The position numbers and the translations under genes are program-made. The notes beneath the pieces are model-generated. The model saw only the letters and a program-made list of their open reading frames with translations, did no database searches and was not told the DNA's origin. From contig NZ_SOMN01000019.1 of the NCBI RefSeq assembly GCF_004564235.1, forward strand, positions 35,909 to 99,908: DNA of 64,000 nt. The letters run 5' to 3'. Shown here piece by piece: positions 10,046-17,532 of the stretch (within the stretch, counting starts at the first letter, position 1; each line of letters starts with the position of its first letter). This DNA comes from Cohnella luojiensis (GTDB taxonomy: Bacteria > Bacillota > Bacilli > Paenibacillales > Paenibacillaceae).

Positions 10046-10375
10046 ATGAATCACAATATTCAACAATTCAAAGCGGATTTCTTTAAAGCTTTGGCTCATC
10101 CGATGAGAATTCGAATTCTTGAAGTTCTTAGCGAAGGCAATAAGAACGTAAATGAGCTCCAGAGCATCTTAGGATCCGAAGGCTCCGCCGTATCCCAGCA
10201 GTTGGCCGTCTTGCGAAATAAAAACATTGTCTTCGGTTTAAAAGACGGTACTTCCGTCATATACTCGTTGCGGGATCCATTAATTACAGACTTGTTGGCG
10301 GTAGCTAAGCGGATTTTCGATAATCATCTCGTCGATGCCATATCCTTATTGGAAGTGATTCGAAATGAGTCTTGA
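10046..10375 (+). CDS. ArsR-family winged-helix repressor
   Basis: Small dimeric repressor of 109 residues with AAGGGG 8 bases before ATG 10046. The helix-turn-helix lies around VNELQSILGSEGSAVSQQLAVLR, followed by the beta wing near GLKDGTSVIYSLRD. It contains no cysteine at all, so it cannot sense metals through thiols or sulfide through a Cys pair, as many relatives do. Any metal site would have to use His/Asp/Glu; candidates are His3, His18 and the late His near the C-terminus. It is followed at about 110 bases by a SulP transporter whose promoter carries the same motif as its own, so it probably represses both. The signal is unknown. Confidence 0.9.
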   Translation: MNHNIQQFKADFFKALAHPMRIRILEVLSEGNKNVNELQSILGSEGSAVSQQLAVLRNKNIVFGLKDGTSVIYSLRDPLITDLLAVAKRIFDNHLVDAISLLEVIRNES

Positions 10376-10405
10376 ATGGAGTAGCGTAAATCGGGCATTT
10401 TCGGA

Positions 10406-10462
10406 TTGACGTCATCAAAGCAGAGGAGTATCATTTCTTCTATATTCAAATAATCAAATATA
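10406..10462 (+). promoter_or_regulatory. sulP promoter with ArsR-type operator at the start point
   Basis: TTGACG (10406-10411), a 17-base spacer and TATCAT (10429-10434) form a good sigma-A promoter. Immediately downstream, CTATATTCAAA (10440-10450) begins an AT-rich imperfect palindrome in which ATATT and AATAT are separated by 10 bases. A repressor bound here would block the start of transcription. Confidence 0.6.
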
Positions 10463-10483
10463 TAAATAAAAGAAGGTTCGAAA

Positions 10484-12196
10484 ATGAAGTGGAAAGGAAG
10501 ATTTGAGGGATACGAGGCATCCTCCATCCGCAAGGATCTCATTTCAGGTCTAATTGTCGGTATTATCGCCATTCCTCTAGGGATGGCGTTTGCTATCGCT
10601 TCCGGAGTCAAGCCGGAGTACGGAATATATACGACCATAATAGCGGGTATTATCGTTTCCTTGTGCGGAGGCTCCAAATTTCAGATCAGCGGCCCAACGG
10701 GAGCATTTATCCCGATTCTCTTCGCTATCGTAATGCAGTACGGTTACGAGAACTTGCTAATTGCGGGTTTCATGGCGGGGATTATTCTTGTTCTAATGGG
10801 CGTGTTTAAGCTTGGAATACTCATTAAGTATATCCCCCGCCCGGTTACGATCGGATTTACGGCAGGTATTGCAGTTATTATCTTCAGTGGACAAGTGGTT
10901 AACTTTCTGGGTTTGAGCGGTATCGAGAAGCATGAGGATTTTTTACCGAATATGAAAGAAATCGCGATGCATATCGCAACTATAAACATCTACAGCGTCT
11001 TAACGGCAGCGATCAGCTTGGCCATTATCCTGTTCATGCCGAGAGTACTCCCCAAAGTTCCGGCCTCATTAGCGGCAATTGTTGTTTCCAGCGTAGCTGC
11101 TGCATTGTTCTTTAATGGGCATGTAGCTACGATCGGATCTTCTTTCGGGGCTATTCCGAGCGCGCTGCCTCAGTTTCATTTTCCCGAAATTACGTGGGAT
11201 CGAGTGCAAACCCTTATGGGTCCGGCTTTTATCATTGCCTTGTTAGGCGGCATAGAATCCTTGTTATCGGCAGTTGTTGCAGATGGAATGGGCGGTGGCC
11301 GTCACAATAGCAACAAAGAGTTGATCGGACAAGGAATCGCGAATATGGCGGCTCCATTATTTGGAGGCATACCCGCGACTGGAGCTATAGCGCGAACGGC
11401 AACCAATATTAAAAGCGGAGCCGTGTCGCCTTTTTCCGGAATCATACATGGCGTTGTCGTTTTTCTCGTCCTTATTCTATTCGCTCCTTACGCATCCCAT
11501 ATCCCGCTTGCAAGCATGGCTCCCATCCTCATGCTAGTTGCGTGGAACATGAGCGAGCGGAAAGAATTTACGCATATATTAAAAACCAAAACAAGCGATA
11601 CCCTTGTACTTTTGATTACTTTTTTGCTAACGGTGTTTACCAATTTAACGACTGCAGTAGAAATCGGCTTAATCCTTGCCGTTATTTTATTTGTAAAAAG
11701 AATGGGAGAATCGTTGACGGTAGCTAAAGTATTACCCGATCCGAACAATAAGCATGAGAAAGTACAATCGTACATGGTATATGAAGGACATGATTGTCCT
11801 CAAATCAGTATTTATACGATAGAAGGTCCTCTGTTCTTCGGAGCTGCCGATAGGTTCGAGAAGACGATAAGCGATAAGGTTGACCAGATATCGGGAATAT
11901 TGCTCTTAATCATGGGGAAGGTTCCGTTCATGGATATGACGGGGAAATCCAATCTGGATAGCTTAATCATGCGCTACCAGAGTAGGGGGGGAATCGTGCT
12001 TCTATCGGAGGTGCAGCAGCAGCCTTTGGAGGTATTCCATAACACCGGATTAGAAAAGTTAATAGGCGGGGAAAACTTATTCGAACATACGGGAGATGCC
12101 ATCGATTACGCGTTAACCCGATTGAATTATGAAAGGTGCGTGGGTTGCAAGCATTTTGTTTTCCGGGAATGCGCTCTATTATCGAAAGGGAATTGA
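10484..12196 (+). CDS. SulP-family inorganic anion transporter with STAS domain
   Basis: Membrane transporter of the SLC26/SulP family, 570 residues, with AGAAGG before ATG 10484. The transmembrane part (about residues 20-400, 12-14 helices) includes the signature region FQISGPTGAFIPILFAIV. A cytoplasmic STAS domain follows at about 430-550. After STAS there is a short cysteine-containing tail, CVGCKHFVFRECALLSKGN, that is unusual and could bind metal or form disulfides. Substrates in the family are sulfate, bicarbonate or other anions, and the sequence does not say which. The ArsR gene upstream shares its promoter motif, so the pair is probably one regulatory unit, closed by a hairpin at 12200. 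Confidence 0.92.
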   Translation: MKWKGRFEGYEASSIRKDLISGLIVGIIAIPLGMAFAIASGVKPEYGIYTTIIAGIIVSLCGGSKFQISGPTGAFIPILFAIVMQYGYENLLIAGFMAGIILVLMGVFKLGILIKYIPRPVTIGFTAGIAVIIFSGQVVNFLGLSGIEKHEDFLPNMKEIAMHIATINIYSVLTAAISLAIILFMPRVLPKVPASLAAIVVSSVAAALFFNGHVATIGSSFGAIPSALPQFHFPEITWDRVQTLMGPAFIIALLGGIESLLSAVVADGMGGGRHNSNKELIGQGIANMAAPLFGGIPATGAIARTATNIKSGAVSPFSGIIHGVVVFLVLILFAPYASHIPLASMAPILMLVAWNMSERKEFTHILKTKTSDTLVLLITFLLTVFTNLTTAVEIGLILAVILFVKRMGESLTVAKVLPDPNNKHEKVQSYMVYEGHDCPQISIYTIEGPLFFGAADRFEKTISDKVDQISGILLLIMGKVPFMDMTGKSNLDSLIMRYQSRGGIVLLSEVQQQPLEVFHNTGLEKLIGGENLFEHTGDAIDYALTRLNYERCVGCKHFVFRECALLSKGN

Positions 12197-12199
12197 CAT

Positions 12200-12236
12200 G
12201 ACGATGCTGCCGGATTCCCGGCGGCGTCTTTTATTT
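12200..12236 (+). terminator. Terminator after sulP
   Basis: GCCGG and CCGGC arms around an ATTC loop, extended by imperfect outer pairs (GACG...CGTC), are followed by TTTTATTT. A reasonable intrinsic terminator. Confidence 0.6.
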
Positions 12237-12318
12237 CCCGGATAAAACATGGAAAAGTGGTGGTACTTGGTCTGCGTGGAATGTTTTCTATTTGTTTAAT
12301 AGAAGAATGGGCTCGATT

Positions 12319-12345
12319 TGTAACAAACTTGGCGAGTAAATCGTA
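12319..12345 (+). promoter_or_regulatory. ECF-sigma-like promoter (SigX/SigM type)
   Basis: TGTAAC (12319-12324), a 17-base spacer and CGTA (12342-12345) match the cell-envelope-stress ECF promoter pattern. In Bacillus subtilis, LCP genes of this kind are transcribed from SigX-type promoters, so the position before an LCP gene supports the call. No better sigma-A promoter was seen in the gap. Confidence 0.5.
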
Positions 12346-12423
12346 TATTAGGGGTCCAGGGTGATCGATAGAGACAAAGATATACAAATAATAGGAGAAG
12401 TTATTGAAAGGAAGAGAGATATT

Positions 12424-13464
12424 ATGCGTAATTATCGTCGTTTTAAAATTGCTATTTTATCTACCTTCGTCCTGCTGGTTGTCGTTACGGGCGTTATATA
12501 TGCAAATCGGGGTGCCCTATCGGCGTTGGGATATGATTGGTTCCTATCCGGCAAGGTCGAAGCAAGCTTCGCGGATTCCTATCAACCGTTAACGGATCGT
12601 CCTACGACAAAAGAGCCGCCGCAGGTCGAAAAACCCTTCAGCATGCTGCTAATGGGCGTAGATGCCAGGGCGAATGAGCAAGGTCGTTCCGACACGCTCA
12701 TCTACACCGTTATCCGTCCGCAGGACGGGAAGGTACTGATGATATCCATCCCCCGCGATACGTATACGGAGATGGTGGGCAGAGATACAGAGGATAAAAT
12801 CACGCATGCTTATGCTTTCGGCGGTGCCGAGATGGCTGTTAATTCCGTTGAGAAGCTGCTTGATGCGAAGGTCGACCATTATGCTTCGATCAACTTCCAG
12901 GGATTTATTAAAGTCGTAGACACGCTCGGAGGCATCTCGTTGCCGATCACCGAAGATATCGTGAACAAGGGAGCAGACCACGAGAAATTTACCATCGAGG
13001 GTAATCTGGACAATTATACGGGCTTGGATGCGCTCCGCTTCGTTCGATATCGCGAGGATGCGGGCGGAGACATGTCACGTACTGAACGTAACAGACAGTT
13101 CCTTGAAGCGCTCATACAAAAGACGTCTTCCATGAAACAATGGACGAAGATTCCCGAGATTCTGGACATTATCGGAGACAACTTCAACACGGATCTGCCG
13201 CCATCCTCCATGAGCGATCTAGCGAAGCAGTTCTTGCAAACCGGACATCAAATCAAGAGCTATACGCTCCAAGGCGAAGGCAAGAGAATGGGGCCTCAGA
13301 ATCTGTGGTACTTCGTTTCGGATGAGGAGGATTTAACATCCGTTCGTTCAACGATATCGACATGGTTAAATCCGGAGACTCCCGAAAGCGAGCTTAAGAT
13401 TCCACAAGAGCAAAACCAAGATCAATCCGGCAAATCCAACCCATCGCAAAGCCCAGCCGCATAA
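12424..13464 (+). CDS. LytR-CpsA-Psr (LCP) family cell-wall glycopolymer ligase
   Basis: Attaches teichoic acid or other anionic glycopolymers to peptidoglycan, working on the outer face of the membrane. ATG 12424 (346 residues) is preferred to GTG 12361 because GAAAGGAAG lies 9 bases before it and the product then begins with a short basic segment and a membrane anchor (residues 11-32). The LCP domain shows LLMGVDARANEQGRSDTL, the SIPRDTY segment, and the Arg-rich ALRFVRYREDAGGDMSRTER motif that binds the polyprenyl-pyrophosphate substrate. The tail after residue 320 is a Gln/Ser/Pro-rich disordered stretch. An ECF-like promoter upstream suggests envelope-stress control. Confidence 0.9.
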   Translation: MRNYRRFKIAILSTFVLLVVVTGVIYANRGALSALGYDWFLSGKVEASFADSYQPLTDRPTTKEPPQVEKPFSMLLMGVDARANEQGRSDTLIYTVIRPQDGKVLMISIPRDTYTEMVGRDTEDKITHAYAFGGAEMAVNSVEKLLDAKVDHYASINFQGFIKVVDTLGGISLPITEDIVNKGADHEKFTIEGNLDNYTGLDALRFVRYREDAGGDMSRTERNRQFLEALIQKTSSMKQWTKIPEILDIIGDNFNTDLPPSSMSDLAKQFLQTGHQIKSYTLQGEGKRMGPQNLWYFVSDEEDLTSVRSTISTWLNPETPESELKIPQEQNQDQSGKSNPSQSPAA

Positions 13465-13510
13465 AATGGAAAGATGGGGAAATAGCAATGGTGAACCGAA
13501 ATGCCCGGCG

Positions 13511-13519
13511 TGATATAAT
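13511..13519 (+). promoter_or_regulatory. Extended -10 promoter of the CBS gene
   Basis: TGATATAAT is a perfect extended -10 (TG-n-TATAAT) about 100 bases before the CBS gene start. The matching -35 region is weak, as is common with extended -10 promoters. Confidence 0.65.
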
Positions 13520-13618
13520 GGTCGTATTGTTGCCAATGCCATCGCTCGATACAACGCGTCTATGCGTCCTAAGGACGCCGATGCCGTTTTACTTGAACGA
13601 GGAGGAAATCAAGAGATC

Positions 13619-14059
13619 ATGAACATTGCATTTTTTCTATTACCAAAGCAAGAGGTTGTATGCGTGAACGAAGATTCGACCCTTAGACAGACGCTGGAAA
13701 AGATGGAGCGCCACCGATATTCAGCCGTACCCGTCATCAGCGAGACGGGGGAGTACAAGTCGACCGTCACCGAGGGCGATCTGCTCTGGTACTTGAAGGA
13801 TCATCCGGGATTGAGCTTTGATCAGCTTCACCGGGTATCTCTATGCGACGTTCCGTTAAGAATGAATAATCTTACAGTTCGCATCGACGCCAATATGGAA
13901 GACCTCATCTCCTTGGCGAAGACACAGAACTTCGTTCCCGTCGTTGACGACATGAACCGCTTTATCGGTATCGTACGGCGAAGCGACATCATTGATTATT
14001 GCGAGAAGCTGCTTCTGCCTTTTGGCTCGAATGAAAAGGAACTAAAGCGGGAAGCGTAG
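13619..14059 (+). CDS. Two-CBS-domain protein
   Basis: Small cytoplasmic protein of 146 residues made only of two CBS domains (about 1-65 and 75-135), a fold that usually binds adenosine nucleotides. ATG 13619 is chosen because GAGGAGG lies 13 bases upstream and the homology begins there; the earlier ATG at 13562 has no ribosome binding site. Size and layout resemble the c-di-AMP-binding DarB/CbpA proteins of Bacillus. A c-di-AMP phosphodiesterase gene (gdpP) lies 4 kb away, but the ligand cannot be read from the sequence. The amidohydrolase gene starts 28 bases after its stop, suggesting co-transcription. Confidence 0.85.
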   Translation: MNIAFFLLPKQEVVCVNEDSTLRQTLEKMERHRYSAVPVISETGEYKSTVTEGDLLWYLKDHPGLSFDQLHRVSLCDVPLRMNNLTVRIDANMEDLISLAKTQNFVPVVDDMNRFIGIVRRSDIIDYCEKLLLPFGSNEKELKREA

Positions 14060-14087
14060 GAAAATATAGGACAACTACGGAGGAAAG

Positions 14088-16067
14088 ATGACTTATAGCC
14101 GGCAAAAACCAGTCAAACGCAGGATTTTCCCGTTATTAACCGCTATCGCGGTCGTAATCATCGCGGGCGGCATATGGGCCGCGACCACCTTATTCGGAGA
14201 CGAGAACACCCAACAGATGCCTGCATCAAGTCCGGGAGCAACGAGTTCGGATTCCGAAGGAGGCTCCAAGCCTTCGGGAGATGCATCGCCGTCTACCCCT
14301 GCAGAGGCGGAGGGAGTAATCGACCAACCAACGGCTTCCGAGTTAGGTAAAACATATGATGTCGTCATTTCCAACGGACGCGTCATTAATCCGGAGACGA
14401 AGCTGGACCGAGAAGGGCTTAATGTAGCTATTCAGGACGGCAAGATCGTGATGGTAACCGACCAGAAGGTGAAGGGCAAGCGGGAAATCGACGCGACGGG
14501 ACTGGTTGTGGCGCCTGGCTTCATCGACAATCTATCTTACGATCCCAATCCGGTCGGCGTCTGGAACAAGATTGCGGACGGCGTGACCAGCAACATCGCC
14601 ATGCATGGAGGAACGGCTAGTCCGGAGAAGTGGTATCCCTACTATGTTCGCAATAGAACACCCGTTCACTTCGGAGCTTCGTTCTTCTACACTCAAGCGC
14701 GCAATCAGTTCAAGCTTAGCCGTTACGATACGGCCAAGCCTGCACAGACGCAGAAGTTGGTAGATCAAGCCGAGAAGGCGCTTAACAATGGGGCGCTCGG
14801 AATTTCTTTCAGCTTGGAATACGTGCCAGGCGTCAACGACAAAGAAATATTGCCGCTCATGAAGCTGGCGCACGAATATAATGTCCCGGTCTATTTCCAC
14901 GCTAGGTATTCCGATATGGAAGAACCGGGAACGAACATCGATGCTATCAACGAGCTTCTTGGTTATGCTCGCGCTTCGGGAGCTGCGGTCCACATTGATC
15001 ACATCAATAGTACGGGCGGAACCTTCTCGATGACGCAATCGCTCAAGATGGTATCGGACGCGATCGCGGAAGGTTTGGACATCACTTCCTGTATCTATCC
15101 TTACGATTATTGGGGAACTTACTTAAACTCGGCCCGATTCGACGAAGGCTGGCAAGAGCGGTTCCGCATCACTTATAAGGATTTGCAGATTGCCGGAACG
15201 AACGAACGTCTCGATGCGGAATCGTTCAGGAAATACCAGCAGCAAGGCAAGCTCGCGGTCGCTTATGCGATTCCTAAGCAAGACGTTATCGATTCTCTCA
15301 AGGCGCCGTACGTCATGATCGGCAGCGATGCCATTCTCGAGCCGGGATTTAACAATCACCCGAGGGCTTCGGGAACTTTCGCGAGGACAGTCGGTTTGTA
15401 CGCCAGGGAGCAGAAGGTCATCTCCTTATCCGACGCGATTGCCAAGATGTCGCTCATGCCGGCACAGCGGCTGGAGAAGCAGGCTCCCGCTCTGCAGAAA
15501 AAAGGCCGCATTGCCAAAGGAATGGATGCCGATATCGTGGTATTCGACTACGGCAAGATCAGCGATAAGTCGACGGTGGCCAAACCGGAGATCGTCTCCG
15601 CGGGAATCGAGTATGTACTGGTCGAAGGCCAAGTGGCGCTTGACGAGGAAGGCATTCACAAGGACATCCGTGCAGGACAGCCGATCAAGAGCGAATTCCT
15701 GCGGGTGAAGGAAGGCGGGCCGACTCTCTCATGGGGGGACAGCCAAATTCAACTGCTGGAGTACCGCAGCACGAACTATGTTGATCTGGAAGCCTTGAAG
15801 GCGCATGGTTATACGGTCGAGTGGGACAAGCTTAAACGCCAGTCTAAGGTTACAGGCGGAGCCGATACAGTCCCAGTCAACATTCCCAAACCTAAGACAG
15901 GCGAATTGATGTTGGAGCGGGGCTACAAGTTGATCTGGGATGGCGGCGGCAGCACGGAGCTATTGTCCGTCGGAGATCGGAATTACGTTCCGTTATCGGC
16001 GTTGAAAGCCCATGGCTGGAAGTTGACCAAAGAAGGAAACGGATTTAAGCTTGCAGCTCAGGAATAA
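14088..16067 (+). CDS. Membrane-anchored amidohydrolase (D-aminoacylase-like) with C-terminal stalk repeats
   Basis: Extracytoplasmic amidohydrolase of 659 residues. AGGAGGA precedes ATG 14088. A membrane anchor at residues 14-34 is followed by a Ser/Pro/Glu-rich linker (about 40-90). The amidohydrolase domain (about 95-525) resembles D-aminoacylases: His271 (VYFHARYSD), His302 and His305 (HIDHINST) and Asp414 (IGSDA) are kept. The usual first metal motif HxH after GFID is replaced by Asn148-Leu-Ser150, so one metal site looks lost. The C-terminal region (about 545-659) carries two copies of a copper-amine-oxidase-N-like unit (YVDLEALKAHGYTV, YVPLSALKAHGWKL), often used for wall binding. The substrate is unknown. 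Confidence 0.85.
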   Translation: MTYSRQKPVKRRIFPLLTAIAVVIIAGGIWAATTLFGDENTQQMPASSPGATSSDSEGGSKPSGDASPSTPAEAEGVIDQPTASELGKTYDVVISNGRVINPETKLDREGLNVAIQDGKIVMVTDQKVKGKREIDATGLVVAPGFIDNLSYDPNPVGVWNKIADGVTSNIAMHGGTASPEKWYPYYVRNRTPVHFGASFFYTQARNQFKLSRYDTAKPAQTQKLVDQAEKALNNGALGISFSLEYVPGVNDKEILPLMKLAHEYNVPVYFHARYSDMEEPGTNIDAINELLGYARASGAAVHIDHINSTGGTFSMTQSLKMVSDAIAEGLDITSCIYPYDYWGTYLNSARFDEGWQERFRITYKDLQIAGTNERLDAESFRKYQQQGKLAVAYAIPKQDVIDSLKAPYVMIGSDAILEPGFNNHPRASGTFARTVGLYAREQKVISLSDAIAKMSLMPAQRLEKQAPALQKKGRIAKGMDADIVVFDYGKISDKSTVAKPEIVSAGIEYVLVEGQVALDEEGIHKDIRAGQPIKSEFLRVKEGGPTLSWGDSQIQLLEYRSTNYVDLEALKAHGYTVEWDKLKRQSKVTGGADTVPVNIPKPKTGELMLERGYKLIWDGGGSTELLSVGDRNYVPLSALKAHGWKLTKEGNGFKLAAQE

Positions 16068-16076
16068 GGATAGACG

Positions 16077-16110
16077 AAACCCGAATGCGAACCGATGCAT
16101 TCGGGTTTTT
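16077..16110 (+). terminator. Terminator after the amidohydrolase gene
   Basis: A perfect 12-bp stem (16077-16088 with 16097-16108), an 8-base loop and a T-tract. Confidence 0.92.
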
Positions 16111-16158
16111 CATGGATGGATAGCCGTCCCAGGAAAGGCTAACCATGCTTTACTTGGC

Positions 16159-16189
16159 TTGTCGTGAGGGACTGGTTTTATGATATAAT
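16159..16189 (+). promoter_or_regulatory. Promoter of the mazG-like/DUF2232/gdpP/rplI/dnaB unit
   Basis: A perfect extended -10, TGATATAAT (16181-16189), has TTGTCG (16159-16164) upstream with a 19-base spacer. It lies 60 bases before the MazG-like gene, and the following genes through dnaB are tightly packed with no terminator between them. Confidence 0.65.
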
Positions 16190-16250
16190 GAAATTTGCAG
16201 CTTTCCGGGCTTCTGCATCCATGAATAGTTGAAGCGTAGGAGGAATAGCG

Positions 16251-16553
16251 ATGGAACGAGACATGGATGTTGCCAACAGAGTACGCATGATCGAGTGGTT
16301 GAAGACGGAAGTCGTCGACCAGACGTCGCGCTTATTCAAGGCGATGTGGGATGGCAGTACCTCGCGTGTAATTGACAGCTTGGCTGGCTTGATTGCGAGT
16401 TCGTACATCTTGGGCCGGCGATTAGGAATTCCTTATCGTGATCTGGATAGCGCCATTGCGGATAAGCTCGCTAAGCTCAAACAAGAAGGACATCAGCTAG
16501 AAGATCAATATCGAGATTTAACCGATTTATCCGAACATATCCGCAAGAGGTGA
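16251..16553 (+). CDS. MazG-like protein
   Basis: Short all-helical protein of 100 residues of the MazG-like family (nucleotide pyrophosphohydrolase fold). GTAGGAGG lies about 10 bases before ATG 16251. The helical core spans residues 8-75; the Glu/Asp metal-binding pattern of true MazG enzymes is not obvious, so activity is uncertain. The neighbouring DUF2232 gene starts 6 bases after its stop, and gdpP, rplI and dnaB follow. This arrangement is conserved in Paenibacillaceae. Confidence 0.8.
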   Translation: MERDMDVANRVRMIEWLKTEVVDQTSRLFKAMWDGSTSRVIDSLAGLIASSYILGRRLGIPYRDLDSAIADKLAKLKQEGHQLEDQYRDLTDLSEHIRKR

Positions 16554-16559
16554 ATTTGT

Positions 16560-17465
16560 TTGAATATGAGTTGGAAGTCGATAGCTTGGAGCACGGCGGC
16601 ATTATTGTTGTTGCTCACGCTTGCGACCCCCTTGAATGTCATGACAACGTTCTTGATCATGACTCCATTCGTTGTCCTATACACAACGCTTAATCCTAAA
16701 ACATTTGTTTTGCATCTGATTCCCATCGGGATCATCGCGTACTTCCTGTCGGGAGCGGCCGGACCCGTCGTGATCACGCTTGGCTTCTTTTTTCTAGTCC
16801 CCGCCATGGCGATGGGGCATCTTTACAAGAAGGGCAAATCCGCTCGGACGGCGATCACGGTCGGTTTCGTTATCGTTCTAGCTCAACTGCTGCTGGAGCT
16901 CGTGCTGTTCTCCGCGTTGTTCGATATTAACCTTAAAGCGGAGCTAACTTCCATGCTTACGGATAACTTGAAGCAGCTTGAGAATGGGGATATGTTCAAG
17001 ACCGGATGGGCGGCGGAAACGGCAAAGGAATTCAGCAATGCCATCATGACGATGTTGCCGATGCTTTTACTCGTCTCTGCTTTTCTCTTCACGGTCGTGA
17101 CTCACGGTCTCTCTCGTTTATCCTTGCGGAGAGCGGAGATTCAAGCGCCCGCCTTACCGCTAGCGAAAATATGGAGAGTTCCTAGAAGTCTCGTTCTGTA
17201 TTACTTAATCGCTATGGTTGCCAGCTTAGTCATGACGGAAGAGGCCGGCGGGTACTGGTCGATCGTCATAGCGAACCTCGTACCGATCTTGCGGTTCGTC
17301 TTTACGGTGCAAGCAATCGGGTTCTTCTTCTTCCTAGCCGATGCGAAGAAATGGCCGAGAGCAGTTCCTCTTCTCCTATGCATACCGCTCCTGCTGTTTC
17401 CCCCGGCATACATCATTGGGTTGATCGACGCAGCCTTTCCGCTGCGCAAATATTTCGTGAAATAA
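16560..17465 (+). CDS. yybS: DUF2232 (YybS-like) membrane protein
   Basis: Integral membrane protein of 301 residues with about eight hydrophobic segments, matching the DUF2232/YybS family found next to gdpP in Bacillus. It starts at TTG 16560 behind AGAGGTG, with ATG 16566 as an alternative. The hydrophobic segments resemble S-components of energy-coupling transporters, but no substrate can be assigned. It lies between the MazG-like gene and gdpP in one transcription unit. Confidence 0.85.
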   Translation: MNMSWKSIAWSTAALLLLLTLATPLNVMTTFLIMTPFVVLYTTLNPKTFVLHLIPIGIIAYFLSGAAGPVVITLGFFFLVPAMAMGHLYKKGKSARTAITVGFVIVLAQLLLELVLFSALFDINLKAELTSMLTDNLKQLENGDMFKTGWAAETAKEFSNAIMTMLPMLLLVSAFLFTVVTHGLSRLSLRRAEIQAPALPLAKIWRVPRSLVLYYLIAMVASLVMTEEAGGYWSIVIANLVPILRFVFTVQAIGFFFFLADAKKWPRAVPLLLCIPLLLFPPAYIIGLIDAAFPLRKYFVK

Positions 17466-17532
17466 GGTAGGGCCGGGATCACGTGCGAACCGCACTGTTC
17501 CGCTATACCATTAGACGGGAGCGAAAGCGGAT

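Noticed and set aside
17466..17532. tRNA-like look of the minus strand (GTCTAATGGTATAGC resembles a D-arm)
   Set aside because: Too short, no acceptor stem, anticodon arm or T-arm that pair properly; the ribosome binding site of gdpP lies inside. At best a coincidence or a very decayed fragment.
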